From Fasciola hepatica (Eukaryota > Platyhelminthes > Trematoda > Plagiorchiida > Fasciolidae): a stretch of 64,000 nucleotides of DNA. Position numbers and translations under genes: made by a program. The stretch covers positions 4,844,001 to 4,908,000 of the forward strand of contig CANUEZ040000151.1 of NCBI GenBank assembly GCA_948099385.1, written 5' to 3'. Below are positions 11,400 through 22,332 of the stretch, one piece after another (position 1 is the stretch's first letter; every line of letters begins with the position of its first letter). The notes under the pieces are model-generated. The model had not been told where the DNA came from, did no database searches, and saw nothing but the letters and a program-made list of their open reading frames with translations.

Positions 11400-14220
11400 A
11401 CTCTCTTCCCGTCTGCTGTTTTATCACCGGGGATGGATTTTGAACGGAACGAAACCGTGACACTCCGTCAAGCCAGGCTGCCCACGTAGGTGTTCAAACT
11501 CACTTTGGACTTCTTGCTTAACCAACCCAAATCTAATGCCGAATCACCCAGAGCAGGGAAGGCTCTGGCTGCTTTATATGGCAGTAGATTAACCAGGACA
11601 AATCCTTTCTTCTCTTGCGAAGTGGTAGGGAAAGTGCCCGCAATTTCTCCGGGACCACTTGATAACATTTGGCAAGAAGCTTAAAAATCGGCTTTCGGGT
11701 TGCGTCATGCAGTAGGCGATGATGCCACTGATTGTCACTTGCTTAACTGCAGCATTAGATAATCGGGTATTCCTCGGAACAATGGCCCACTGGAAGAAGT
11801 AAATGTAAGTTACAGCCCAGTCAAGAATTCCAATCTCCTGTTAAATCTCGCACCCAGGAAGCCCGAGCATCTCCTATGACTACTTCTGTTACCGAATCTT
11901 AGAAAAAACCGGCTCCAGTGAACAAAGCATGAACCGCTCCACCAGTTGTGTCATCCCCGGATTGGTCTTCTGCCGTGGCCCTGACAGTTTAATACAAGTG
12001 GACATAGCGTTTTTTGCAATTGAGCTTGCGAAATGACAAAACCATATAAGTCACGAACGTTTGGTTCTTGATCGGCGTGATCGGTTTCTTGAAACAGTTC
12101 AAAGCAGTCCAAAGCGAAAAGGGAACGCGACATTCCGGGGGAGTCTTCCGTGACAGCACCCTATTAAAGGCCCCATGGGTACCCTTAATGTTCCAGCGTG
12201 TCGATAGGGCTAAACAAATTCTCTACTGTAATTGAGAGCCCACCAAACATCTATAAGGATGGTACCATATCGACAACATCTCCAACGATGGTGTGCTGCT
12301 GACCAAACAATTCTTCCAACGCACTTCTTACCCTTTTGAATTCGTCTAAAGTGGGATATGGTAGACAGCCCTCTGCTGCACCTAATGCCTATACTTTATG
12401 CTAGAGAAACAACTACTTCATACGATGACCATTGTCAAGAATATGCGATTCAGTCTGGCCGCATGATTGACGAGACTATGCAACATACTGCACCGGAGAA
12501 TCATAAAATCACGGAGGGTGACACCTGAACAATTCGAACCCAGTTACCAACTGGCCGATTCCTTAAGAAAATCACCACCAGTCCCAACACTTCTGTCATT
12601 TTTGGACGACAGCTTTTGTCCCACCTCGAAGCCTGAATGGAGTGTGGACTGAGCCGACTACGGGGAGACGAATACGAACAAGACCTCTAGTTGGCGCTCA
12701 CACCTAATTGACTGAGTTTTTCAGCCGCTCTCCTTGAATCTACTGCAGTATGCTGTTTGGTGTTTGCAGCCTCTTCAGAGCCTTCAGCCTCTTCTGCCTC
12801 TCACTGCGCTCTTTCTAATTACAGAGCAGCCTAATCACGTCCCAATCCCCACTGCACCACTTTTTCAGTACCGTTGATGACCTACCACGGGGGAATATGG
12901 TCGCCCCCCCCCCCAATAAGCCTTTGAACCAAATTCGCATTCATAAGACGGATTTGTGGCAAACGACAGGTATAAATGGACGATCGTTCGTGTTAACCAA
13001 ATTTAAGGCGGAGCGGCCTTAGCCAGCCAGTCTTGTGACTGAAACGTGCAACCGATAAAGGGATAAAATTGGGGAGCGCCGCGTCGATTGCCAGAAGGGC
13101 GTACCTGATGGTAGGTATAAGTGACTCTTTTGCGTTGTCGGATGGTCAACTCCTGGTACTGATTGCAGATCTTCGTGGCATGCGCGCGTATTGACGTCTC
13201 TTCTTATGTTGCAGGGACAGACAATACCAATCCACAAGGAAGAGAATCCGTAGAACTAAGACCGGCCAGCAGGTTGTGCTCCGGATAATAGCAATCATAT
13301 TAAAAATATATAAATAGAAAATATTACACAAATTGCACTTGAGAATATTTCTTTTAAAATAACCCACGGAAGTCTTTCGAAATAGCCGGGGAAACTGCTC
13401 TGCCAACAGTAAACAAAAGTAAATAACAAGGCAAAAGACCCCGTCTTCAACAAATCAAAGCCAAAATTGATGGTGACCGAAACTCAAGCATTTCACGAGT
13501 AAATCAATGAAGCAAGATGAAAAACGTGTGAAAAATCGTGAATGCCCCTGAAAACGGGGTTGTTCTATACTTCCGGTTTTTAAATGGATAACTGATTACT
13601 TCAGTTCAACAGCCGCAACTGAAGTTCAACTTTTAAAGCAGATTGAACACTTCTTTGGCACCCAATGGCAGTACGGTTGACTGCTACAAATTAAGGTTCA
13701 GTACTTCTCATATAATTGTTCCTCGCCGTAACTGCACAGTACAAATTACTGAAAATCCTCCTTTCTGTGTTGAGTAACTAATTGACACAGACACTGTATG
13801 TGTGCACATTCACTAGGGGCTTCCTGATGGCAAGGCATAGGTAATTCCAAACAAAAATAGGCGCAGAAAACTCACACGGCCTACTTGTCCCGAAAATCTA
13901 GAACCATTTTCCAAACTGCCAGGAACAGCACTTGTTCTGATGCAGTATATAATATTGGGGTCATGGGTTGAAACATCTAAGCCATAATTCCACGGGTAGG
14001 GCCACCAAATCGGTCGACCATCTTTAGGGAATGACCCACATTCTGCCGTAGAAGAGGTGTGATGCACTGTTCACTGGTCGTGCTGGATGGCCACCCGAAT
14101 TTGTTTATTCCCCCACGTTATATCCAGTGCTGGCTCAATTGATGACTTCAGTTAATTAGCGCATCTCCTGGCAATGGGGACTTCAGGCACTCGTGGGAGT
14201 TATTGGCGTGACACTTCCTT
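11400..14220. other. unassigned stretch
   Basis: No gene is supported. Open frames are at most about 86 codons and lie on both strands. There is a C-run at about 12,905-12,914. The minus-strand segment around 11,951-12,133 shows weak protein-level resemblance to 4,574-4,777. It may be debris of an old element of unknown family. Confidence 0.35.
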
Positions 14221-14223
14221 CTC

Positions 14224-15366
14224 TTAATAATACTGGTATATTTCTCGGCCATGGTCGAGACGCACGCTGTAGCGCATGATCATGGTTTACCACGTTAATC
14301 AATATGAGGAAATATTCACAAATTCTGAATATAAAAGTCGAGAGTATCAGAGATGGAAAAACAAAGCCAGCAACAGTTTGAAAGGATCATTCTGATAATG
14401 GTTCGCGCGGCGGTTCTGTACCGGTTTCGAATCCGGTCTGGGCACTGGTGCGCGGTGGAGATATCAAAAAATCGTTAACGCAGTGCCAAGGACGCATTAT
14501 GAACGAGAATGATGCAAGCCAAGGGAACCGGAGGCCCGCCAAGGTTCTGCAGATGAAGTAAATTTTTGAGCAAGAGGAGAAAGGGTAAAAATTGTAAAGA
14601 AGTGTGTTCGGGAAAATTGACGCATGCGAAGAGGATAGCGATCATGAAGACAATGAAAACCCTGAATGACTGATTTACTGGAGTTCAATAAACGGAATGA
14701 GTTTTGAAGCAAGGGGACATGAGACCAATTTTGTGAGTGAACACTGGTGGATGTGGGAGAAACGGCAGACCATAAAAAGGTGAGTTTAGATTCAGGATCA
14801 GTAACATGTACCATTCTGAAATAAGAAAGCGCAACTGGAAGATTTTCTAGAAGTTGAGAGTCGATCATCAGCCGGCTACGGGTCGTAGGAAAGATAAACA
14901 GTGGTAACGGACAATATTGTGAGAAATCTCCGCATGGACTTCGGAGTTATTACGCTGTTTCACTGACAAATATTTATGTATGTGTTGACACATTTGCCTT
15001 CAGTGTTATTCAGCGTCATTTCTGGTAACGTACGAAATCGAGTGCGTAAGGCTCGTCTGGCAGGGCAAAGTATGTTTCGGTCGATCAGTCGAGTGTGGCT
15101 GTATATTAGCGGCATGTGCGTGAACTGGAATTCTTGTTGGTTGCGTTTGAAAACGCTGAACGATTTGATAAGCAATAAGGAGTATTTCCTGTTGTGTGGT
15201 TTGATTTCGGTCCCAATTGCAATGGTAGATTCTACTTGAGTCTCTGTCCGTACGAGTCAAAGTGGCATCCTTGATTAGCCAGTTTTGCGACTGAGATAGT
15301 GGGAGACAACGAACCTGAAATAAAGGGGGATTGCAGTCTGGACGTGCTTCCAGCTGTGGGTTATGA
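14224..15366 (-). repeat. 1.13-kb interspersed repeat, copy 1
   Basis: This block aligns end to end with the reverse complement of 27,569-28,707, at roughly 85% identity by eye. Shared landmarks include 'tatttctcggccatggtc', 'attcacaaattc', 'gtcgagagtatcag', 'gccagcaacagtttgaa', 'ggacgcattatgaa', 'aacactggtggatgtggg' and 'cccagctgtgggttatgat'-like ends. The 3' end, read on the minus strand, finishes with AGAAATATACC plus a (TAT/TTA) tail, like the CR1-like LINE ends in this window. A tRNA T-arm-like hairpin (ACCGG-loop-CCGGT) lies near 14,424-14,441. No long reading frame is shared by the two copies, so I treat it as non-autonomous. Confidence 0.75.
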
Positions 15367-16720
15367 TAATGTAATAATGAATAATAATAACGGTTTATTT
15401 CGGAGACGTCCGAGGCATTCCAAGTGCATAATCAGCTGTTTACAAGTGATGGAATTAACAGACAAAACCCTTGAAAACGTGGAATTAACATGATGGGAAT
15501 TGAAAAAGGGCTAAGAAGGGGGAGTAACGTGGGAAATGAGAGCAGATAAAAAGCAGCAGTCATCGTATGCCCCTGCTGCGGATCAACGGTTACTGGAGGC
15601 ATATAAAAATCAGTAAAGGACAAGGCATAGGAGTGACAGAAACTACGGGGTTAGGTGGAAGCAAAGTGGTTGAAATTAGTGGCATTTCCATTTGTTTGGT
15701 TCATTAGGGAAATGGCCATAGGTAGTCTAACGTTGAGAACTCAGTCAGATTGATGAAACTGTCTATCGTTGATTGTGTCCTCAATTGAAGGGAGCAGGGT
15801 CGGAGAAGGGGTTGGTCTTAGAAGTCGAGGACCCTCTCGTAAGCTATTTCTTCTGCCATGCACATATTAGATAACTGTAGTGCACGGGTGATGCTGAGAT
15901 ATGGGATGAGTGCCGACAGAAAATGGGACTTGGTTTGTGAAGCTGGAAAGGGTGATGGGCAACCTGTTCCAGACTTTGGGGTAGACAAGAAGGTAGAAAC
16001 GTGACCTTATGGCCGACTTAGCTATACTAGAAGGGACAGTAAAAGGCCTGTGCCGAAGTGAGTAGGGGTTTCACGGGAGAAGCTTACTGGGTCAAAGGAA
16101 AAAGACCGGTTATGGAGCAGGTTATACAAAAAGACTAAGTTTAGTCTTAAGCGGCGGAGCCAGAGTGGGTCAAGATTCAGACATTGGCATCGTTATCTAT
16201 AGCTTAAAGACGTGGACCAACCGAGTAGCTGTTTGATGAAAAGCCTTTGTTTGCTATCAATCGCAACTCTGTCGAATTTCGTCATGTTAGAAAATATTAA
16301 TGGACAGTATTCGAGTAAAAGCCTGATGTGTGATTTGTAGATGCTGATGATGCTGTCCCGGAGACGAAAGGAGCGGAAGAGAAGAGCCACACTTCTTCTA
16401 GCCTTGGCCGCTTGGATGAAGGCGTGCTCAGAAAAGTTGACGGAGTAGGAATAGTTGAGACCCAAGTCGCGGATAGTAGGTCGACTGGCTATTGGGGACC
16501 CACCAAGAGTTAAGGATCCAGGGGGCAATTGGAACTTGTAGGTTAGGACCTCGCATTTATCCGTGAAAAAACTCATCCTCTAGGTGTGGCACCAGCGGTC
16601 AAGTGCTGCGAGGTCAGCGGAAATTTTGCAAAGAATAGAAGTAGCATCATTAGAATTGAAAGAGTAAACTATTTTTATATCCTCTGCAAACAAGAATGGC
16701 CTGCCGTGATTCTCGAGCGA
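15364..16720 (-). mobile_element. 5'-truncated CR1-like LINE (RT 3' half only)
   Basis: The minus strand starts just upstream of the RT catalytic block ('FLFAEDIK', with E replacing the first D of the usual ADD, near 16,690). It continues through 16,576-16,193 (127 codons, including 'LLEYCPLIFSNMTKFDR') and reaches 'SRFYLLVYPKVWNRLP' near 15,970. A non-coding part of about 430 bp follows, ending in the tail at 15,390-15,364 with 'cggtttatttcggagacg' just before it. Loss of everything 5' of the catalytic block is typical of incomplete reverse transcription. The 3' tail directly abuts the 5' end of the 1.13-kb repeat. Confidence 0.8.
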
Positions 16721-16729
16721 CCTATCTGG

Positions 16730-17515
16730 AAAGGAGTCCACTGTCAAGCTTCAGAGCTCTTCAGTCATGGCTGCCATGTTTTCTTATGGTTTATATGTAT
16801 GTTTCTAAGAAGCAAGAAGGTACTCTGAGGGATTCTGGAGTTATTCAAAGCTTCCTCTTTAGGTTTTGAAGTAATACGCGGGAGCAAAGCTGATGTCAAA
16901 GTGTTTCCGATTCCTGTGCCTACCGGTAGATGCGTTACACCGCGTAGCTTTCTCGCTGTTATCGGTATAGTTTTTATTAAGCTATCTAGGATAGTACCTA
17001 AAACTATAGCTCTAAGGCCCATTGTCCGACCCAGAAAAAATCAAGCGATTTCTTCTGAACACTATTCCCTGGGACCACCCGGTAGTATAATATACATACA
17101 AAAGTGATCATAGGGTAGGAGCCAAGCGAAATATCAGTCTCAGTCAAACAACATTAGCAGACTCCAAGATACCACTCAGAGAATCACCTTCGTAAAGAGA
17201 CTATAGCAGTCTTGACTTGCGTAATACATCCGGAAACTTTCAAACAGTAACATCGGCAGAAACTGCTTGCAATTTTTAGCTGAACAACTGATCCATAATT
17301 AGTTCCGCCGATATTGACTTCCTGTGGCGAGCACTCTCCCCTAAGGCTTAAACCCTGGTGGCACATTGCCCACCGCCGAATTCCGGTAACGTGCCGGTAA
17401 CCGATGGGCAGAGAAATCACTGAAATTTCAAGAAAAGAATGACGTAGTTCGTTCTAATTCGCTGTATAGATTACCAATGTCCTATTTTCATGGTTATTTG
17501 TTCCCGTTGATTGCG
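16730..17515. other. unassigned stretch
   Basis: I recognise no gene or element between the truncated LINE and the left end of the DNA transposon. The open frames are 60-85 codons and show no motif. Confidence 0.4.
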
Positions 17516-17536
17516 TTACAAATGCAGTGCCAATTG
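17516..17536 (+). repeat. left terminal inverted repeat
   Basis: TTACAAATGCAGTGCCAA pairs with the right end at 21,918-21,935 with one gap. It lies 421 bp upstream of the first ATG of the transposase model. Flanking genomic sequence on the outer side ('gattgcg') shows no similarity to the right flank. Confidence 0.6.
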
Positions 17537-17956
17537 TTTTAACTGACTGGTATTTTCCCGGCGGCAGCCATTTTGGTCGTGCTTTGTTCGCTAAGGTGAG
17601 CGGTGCGCTTCTTTTCCTCTGGGTGCTGATGACCCGTTGTGGCTGTAAAGTGTTAGTGACATATCAGGTTATCATTTACCAATTAGTAAACGATAAGCTG
17701 AATAGTAAAAACTGCAATATTGTGCTATAATTGTACTTAGAGCATGATGAGAACATGATGAAGTATTTTTCGCGTAACTCTCATGATACCCAAGTAGTTT
17801 TGTAAAATTCATGAAGCTTCGAGGTGTTCGTATTGAGTGCTCTGATATCGTGTGACATCTGCAGGATGATTTTCAATTATGCTATGCTGCCGTTTTATTA
17901 CTATTGGTTAACAACTAAGTGCATTTTAGGACCTTGTTACGTATTATTGACGGACA

Positions 17957-20147
17957 ATGGCCGATATGACGAAACAAAAGAGATATTGTCTGAAGAAGAA
18001 AGAACTTAGCTCACTGATGTGTGCTCTTTGTGATGAAGCCACCCTATGGGAACATCGGCATGGTTGCCCTAAGTGGGTTTTGCAAGGTGAGGTTATTCAG
18101 TGGCAATGTTACTTACCGTTCCGATTCAACACCTTTAGGAGTTGCAGGTGAATGCAGCGCTGTGGGTTCCGAAGACGTGTACCGTGTAGAAAAGGGATGT
18201 GCTATTGCAAGAGGTGAACGCGGTCTGCCGTGTGCTTCCACATCACAACCAACAATGATGGGTAAATTACTCCGTTGAATTATGTTACACCGAATAAAAC
18301 AGTTTCTACGGCTCAGACAGTTTGTGAAGCTGAAGGTACACCTGAAGAAAGGCCGACTGTGTCAGGTAAACCCTGTTTCTATGCTGATTTTCGTATTAGT
18401 TACTTCTTTGACCAGTCTACGACGTGCATCACAGTTTGAAGAGGAGAGCGGTTCGCTGCTTAACTCACTATCGAAGGCTTTCATTCGATATCGACTGACG
18501 CTGGTGCAACAGAAGGGTATACTGGAGGCTATAGGCAAACATATACTAAACATAAGTCGGAACCCAAGGACATTGTTGCGCACGCCACGGGAATGTCCAA
18601 CCACGACATTGGAAAACGGCGAATATGTACACATGGGTTTAACCGAAGGCTTGCAGATGCAGTTGAGTAACAACACCGCTGTACCGGACGAAGTCTTCCT
18701 CCAGTTAAACTGTGACGGCACTTCTGTGTTTCGTTCGTCGGACCTGCAGCTGTGGCCTGTCCTTGCCAAGGTGGTGAAGCCTTATTGCTTGCCCGTAATT
18801 ACCGCCGGTTTTTACTGCGGTCGTGGGAAACCATCAGAGGTGTCATCTTATGTGGGTGCAACTGTCAGAGAAGTAAACCATTTGTTGACAGAAGGCCTCA
18901 AGCTTGGTGAGAGGTCTGTGAAGTGTCGCCTGTCATCTATAATCTGTGATACTCCGGCACGGGCCTTTATTAAACAAGTGAAAGGTCCTACTGGCTACTT
19001 TGGCTGTGATAAATGCATCCAGCGTGGATTTCACTGCGACAAAAGGATGACATTCTCCCGTGTCAAATGCAAGTTACGTGACGACGAGGCTTTTTGATCA
19101 CGTCGACACCACAAACATCATGTTGGTGTGAGTCCTTTTCTTTCCCTCCCTATTGACATGGTTAAACGTTTTCCACTGGAATACGTGCACCTTGTTTGCT
19201 TGCGTGTGATGAAGAGGTTGATTGATTTGTGGTTGTTTGGGCCGCGTGATGCATCTGGCCGCTTGGAAAAAGCTGCTACTGTCGAACTGGGAAGCCGTAT
19301 ACTTTTGTCACACCCAGACACTCCGTGTGACTTTCAGCGACTCTGTCGACATATACATAATGTTGAACGATGGAAGGCCACCGAATTTCGCATGTTTCTT
19401 TTGTATTTGGGGCCGGTTTGTCTGAAAGGATTGTTGTCGGATGATGCGTATGATCACTTCATGTTATTGTTTGTTGCCATTTACATACTGTGCCACCCCT
19501 TTTTGCACAGAACTTGTAACTATTTCGCAGAAACCATCCTGCGTATATTTGTACAAAGAACGAGTTCCCTTTATGGTATCTCTAACGTCGTGTACAATGT
19601 TCACGCCGTTATTCATTTACCAGCAGACGTTTTTCGTCATGGCACTTTAGACTCTTTCTCCTGTTTTCCTTTTGAGTCCGTCTTACGGACACTGAAATTC
19701 TCCATTCGAGGTCCCCAAAATCCCGCTCAGCAACTGTATCGGCGTTTGCGTGAGAGAACCCTTCCCGATAACAACGATTCATTTGAGGCCATCCGTGATG
19801 ACGTTGGAAATGTGGCTACCCGTTTCCGGGTATGCAAGACAGCGATGGTGGTGAGGGGAATGGTTCTGTCATGCTTACCACCAAACAACATTGTCGTTGC
19901 AGGTGGGAAGCCAGCAGTTGTAGAGAACATTTCTGGGGATCCCATAACCATTCGTTATTTCCTAAACCCACGTGATTTTTTTCTTACCTCAATGAAATCC
20001 AGTCATCTGCACATTTTTTCTGTTGACGGACTGGATGACAATGTTGTCCAAGTTTCCGTGAAAACCCTTCTTTGTAAATGTTTTCGTATTTCTCTCACCA
20101 AAAATGTTGATGTGTTGATACCCATATTACACACCTTCACAAAGTAA
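17957..20147 (+). CDS. TNP2/CACTA-like transposase, four exons, one premature stop
   Basis: My exon model is 17,957-18,086, 18,148-18,261, 18,321-18,365 and 18,400-20,147. The introns (61, 59 and 34 bp) all start GT, end AG and sit in phase 1, and the joined frame stays open across all three. The large exon carries the TNP2-type core (Pfam Transposase_21 in my judgement). First comes 'LNCDGTSVFRSS' near 18,710 with the first catalytic Asp, then 'LWPVLAKV'. 'IICDTPARAFIKQVKG' near 18,940 holds the second Asp and is followed by the CxxC 'GCDKC'. 'EYVHLVCLRVMKRL' lies near 19,180. Later conserved-looking parts are 'VERWKATEFRMFLLYLGPV' near 19,375 and 'YNVHAVIHL' near 19,600. One in-frame TGA at 19,095-19,097 breaks the protein; it looks like a CGA to TGA change. 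Exon 1 encodes a Cys/His-containing segment. Family assignment is from memory of the domain, not a search. Confidence 0.7.
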
Positions 20148-20240
20148 AACTTCTCTTTTAAAGCAGATGTCTTAGGTTTCTGTCGTTAATTTAACATGAG
20201 ACCGAATGAACTAACTTTTTTTCAGATATAATTGGTCGTC

Positions 20241-21792
20241 ATGTTTGATGTTGATGACACGGTAGCCATTGTTCACAGCAATTGGCTGACTGATGGGAAC
20301 CGTGTGCGCTGGCCGAAGTCATCCACCTTTCAGGCCTACCAACGCCTCTTGTTGGACGGTGGATGTTTGCCGGAAACAGTTCCAGCATACGATTCTCATG
20401 AGATTTATCACTCAGGTAACACTCCCAGTTATATGCATTCTTCTCAGATAATCTCAGAGATGCAATTAAATTCGAAAGGAATTTTCTTGCCGAATCCGGT
20501 ATGTCGGCGTCAACGGATGATACGTTGCCCATGACACCATTTTTGCAGCGGTACACCGTTCGCCGCATGTACATTGTTATACGTTATCACATTCCTTTTA
20601 GAATACCGGTATCATTGTCATCGGATGACAGTTCTGTCGAGATACATCCGTCGCAGAGGATTCGAAGAGAGTCTCCGATACAATTCCCCGACTCCCCCGA
20701 TGATACCATGGCTTTTGGCCATTCATCACCTAGGTAAGTCTAGTGCGAAGTCCTCGTTTCATACTAGTTATAGTCCACCAACATTGAAGTCTCAGAGGAG
20801 ACCCACCGAAGATGCCATATTGTCAAAGGTGGCCGGTCCCAGGTATGTTGCGTAAAAGTTACTAACTCCTATACTGCAATTAGCACAATACAACTTGTAA
20901 CAACGCCCTTATCTCCACAGCCTATGCCTGCTTACGCCAGCAAGTGGCAAGGTTAGTTTCCCATTATCAGCTACTACGATTACCAGACTACTTCGAACGG
21001 ATGCTATCAAACCTAAGTGGCATTCGCAACGATATGGCGTTGATGATCGCCAAAATTGACGACGTAATTTGCCGCCTGGATGCGACAAATACGACGGCCT
21101 ACGAGCCTTTACAGGCAAACAATATCACAGATCTTCTGAAACTGGATGAAGATCTTTCGGTACTGAATAACTTTACGGGCACTGTAAGTGATAGAATAAT
21201 TCCACATCATATTATGAGGTCAACGCACTCAAGCGTCATCTGTGCACCGATCTTGGATCAAGTATACGCCGAATGCTTGCATCTTTGATCGGGGAGAATT
21301 TGGCACTCGCGTGCAAATAGACCGGAACAGCTGGTAAAATTGCAGTGAGAAGCTACAAGTTTCCTAAAGCCGTCATTGGTCAGTCTAATGAAATGTAATT
21401 ACTGTTTATTTACAAATGCCGTAAAATCTACCAATCGTTTCCGGGAGTCGTCTGTGCTGGAGATTGAGCGTACCATGAAACGATGGTTTACCGACGCAAG
21501 AGATCGCGGCTTAGGACGCAAAACTGCCAGGTACGTTCACTGATCACGCATTTGTAGTCCCATGGTAAATTTTTTTATTTATTTGCACAAACGACGATAA
21601 CGAATTTCATGCTTCACTTTGTTTAACTAATTACCGTTTCGGAGTCCGTAGTATATGTATCACTGCAGTATTCTATTTGTATGTATCTGATTGTTCATAT
21701 CTATACGTATATTTATTTTCGTCCCACAATTCATCTTATTTCTGATTCACACTTTTGTTATCCTTTCCAGATGTCGGCGCGAAACAGTGTGA
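20241..21792 (+). CDS. DUF4806-like transposon-borne protein, multi-exon
   Basis: The start ATG (20,241) follows an in-frame TAA and encodes 'MFDVDDTVAIVHSNWL', then 'VRWPKSSTFQAYQRLL'. A first intron (20,416-20,447, 32 bp) leads to an exon reading 'DNLRDAIKFERNFLAES'. Further pieces are a Ser/Pro/Asp-rich linker (about 20,602-20,848) containing 'SQRRPTEDAILSKVAGPR', and a helical segment 'YFERMLSNLSGIRNDMALM' near 20,990. 'LQANNITDLLKLDEDLSVL' follows near 21,110, then 'RRMLASLIGENLALACK' near 21,290 and 'FTDARDRGLGRKTAR' ending at 21,530. The last exon is 21,771-21,792. The order resembles DUF4806 proteins, often found beside TNP2-like transposases in invertebrates; the function is unknown. 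The middle splice sites (20,500-20,990 and 21,180-21,420) are not resolved, so the start-end span is firmer than the exon list. Confidence 0.5.
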
Positions 21793-21914
21793 TGGGAAGA
21801 AGATTGTTCGTCAGATTCACATTGTAAATATGAACAATATATAAAATTTTTACTTCGTACAATTTGTTCGTTTTGAAATGTCTAATGTTCAGCATTTTTG
21901 AATGAGTGTCATTT

Positions 21915-21935
21915 GGGTTGCACTGCCAGTTGTAA
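21915..21935 (-). repeat. right terminal inverted repeat
   Basis: The plus strand reads GGGTTGCACTGCCAGTTGTAA. Its reverse complement matches the left end (TTACAA, then CTGGCAGTGC against ATGCAGTGC). It lies about 125 bp after the stop of the DUF4806-like gene, beyond an AT-rich 'atataaaat' that may serve as a poly(A) signal. Confidence 0.6.
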
Positions 21936-22332
21936 GACGTTAGATCGTGCCGTTCTCAAATAAGCATCGCTGTGGGAGGGTGGAGCGTGGACAAGCTTTC
22001 GGAATGCAGTAGCAGGCAATCATAAAATTGTGTGTGCGAAGTATGTGGGGATAAGACTGTTCGCGTAGGTAACTTGATCGATCAGTTAACTACTTGCGTA
22101 AATTTCGGAAAAGCTAGAATGGCATGATCGTTGGAGGGGCGTGGGCGATTTCGAAAATCGGGTTTAAATTCAAAAATGGATTGAAATCGCACTCCGGTCC
22201 GGAACCGGTTTGCTACTATGGAATACTTTGGCAATACTCTGCACTTAATCCCTTGCTTCCGTATAGCTCTCTAACCCCTGCTTATTGCCACATCTTGTCC
22301 GACTGGCCATCCACCTCTTTACCACCATTGGT

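Larger units (their letters stand above)
17516..21935 (+). mobile_element. two-gene DNA transposon, TNP2/CACTA-like transposase plus DUF4806-like protein
   Basis: About 4.4 kb lies between matching inverted ends. The left end is TTACAAATGCAGTGCCAA (17,516 on). The reverse complement of the right end (21,935 backwards) is TTACAACTGGCAGTGCAA. They match at nearly every base with one single-base gap. If the mobile ends are CAA...TTG (17,519-21,932), a TA dinucleotide flanks each side and would be the target duplication. Two plus-strand genes fill the unit: a TNP2-like transposase (17,957-20,147) and a DUF4806-like protein (20,241-21,792). Good reading frames, clean splice sites and only one obvious stop in the transposase suggest recent activity. 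Classical CACTA ends begin CACT(A/G); these do not. Confidence 0.65.
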
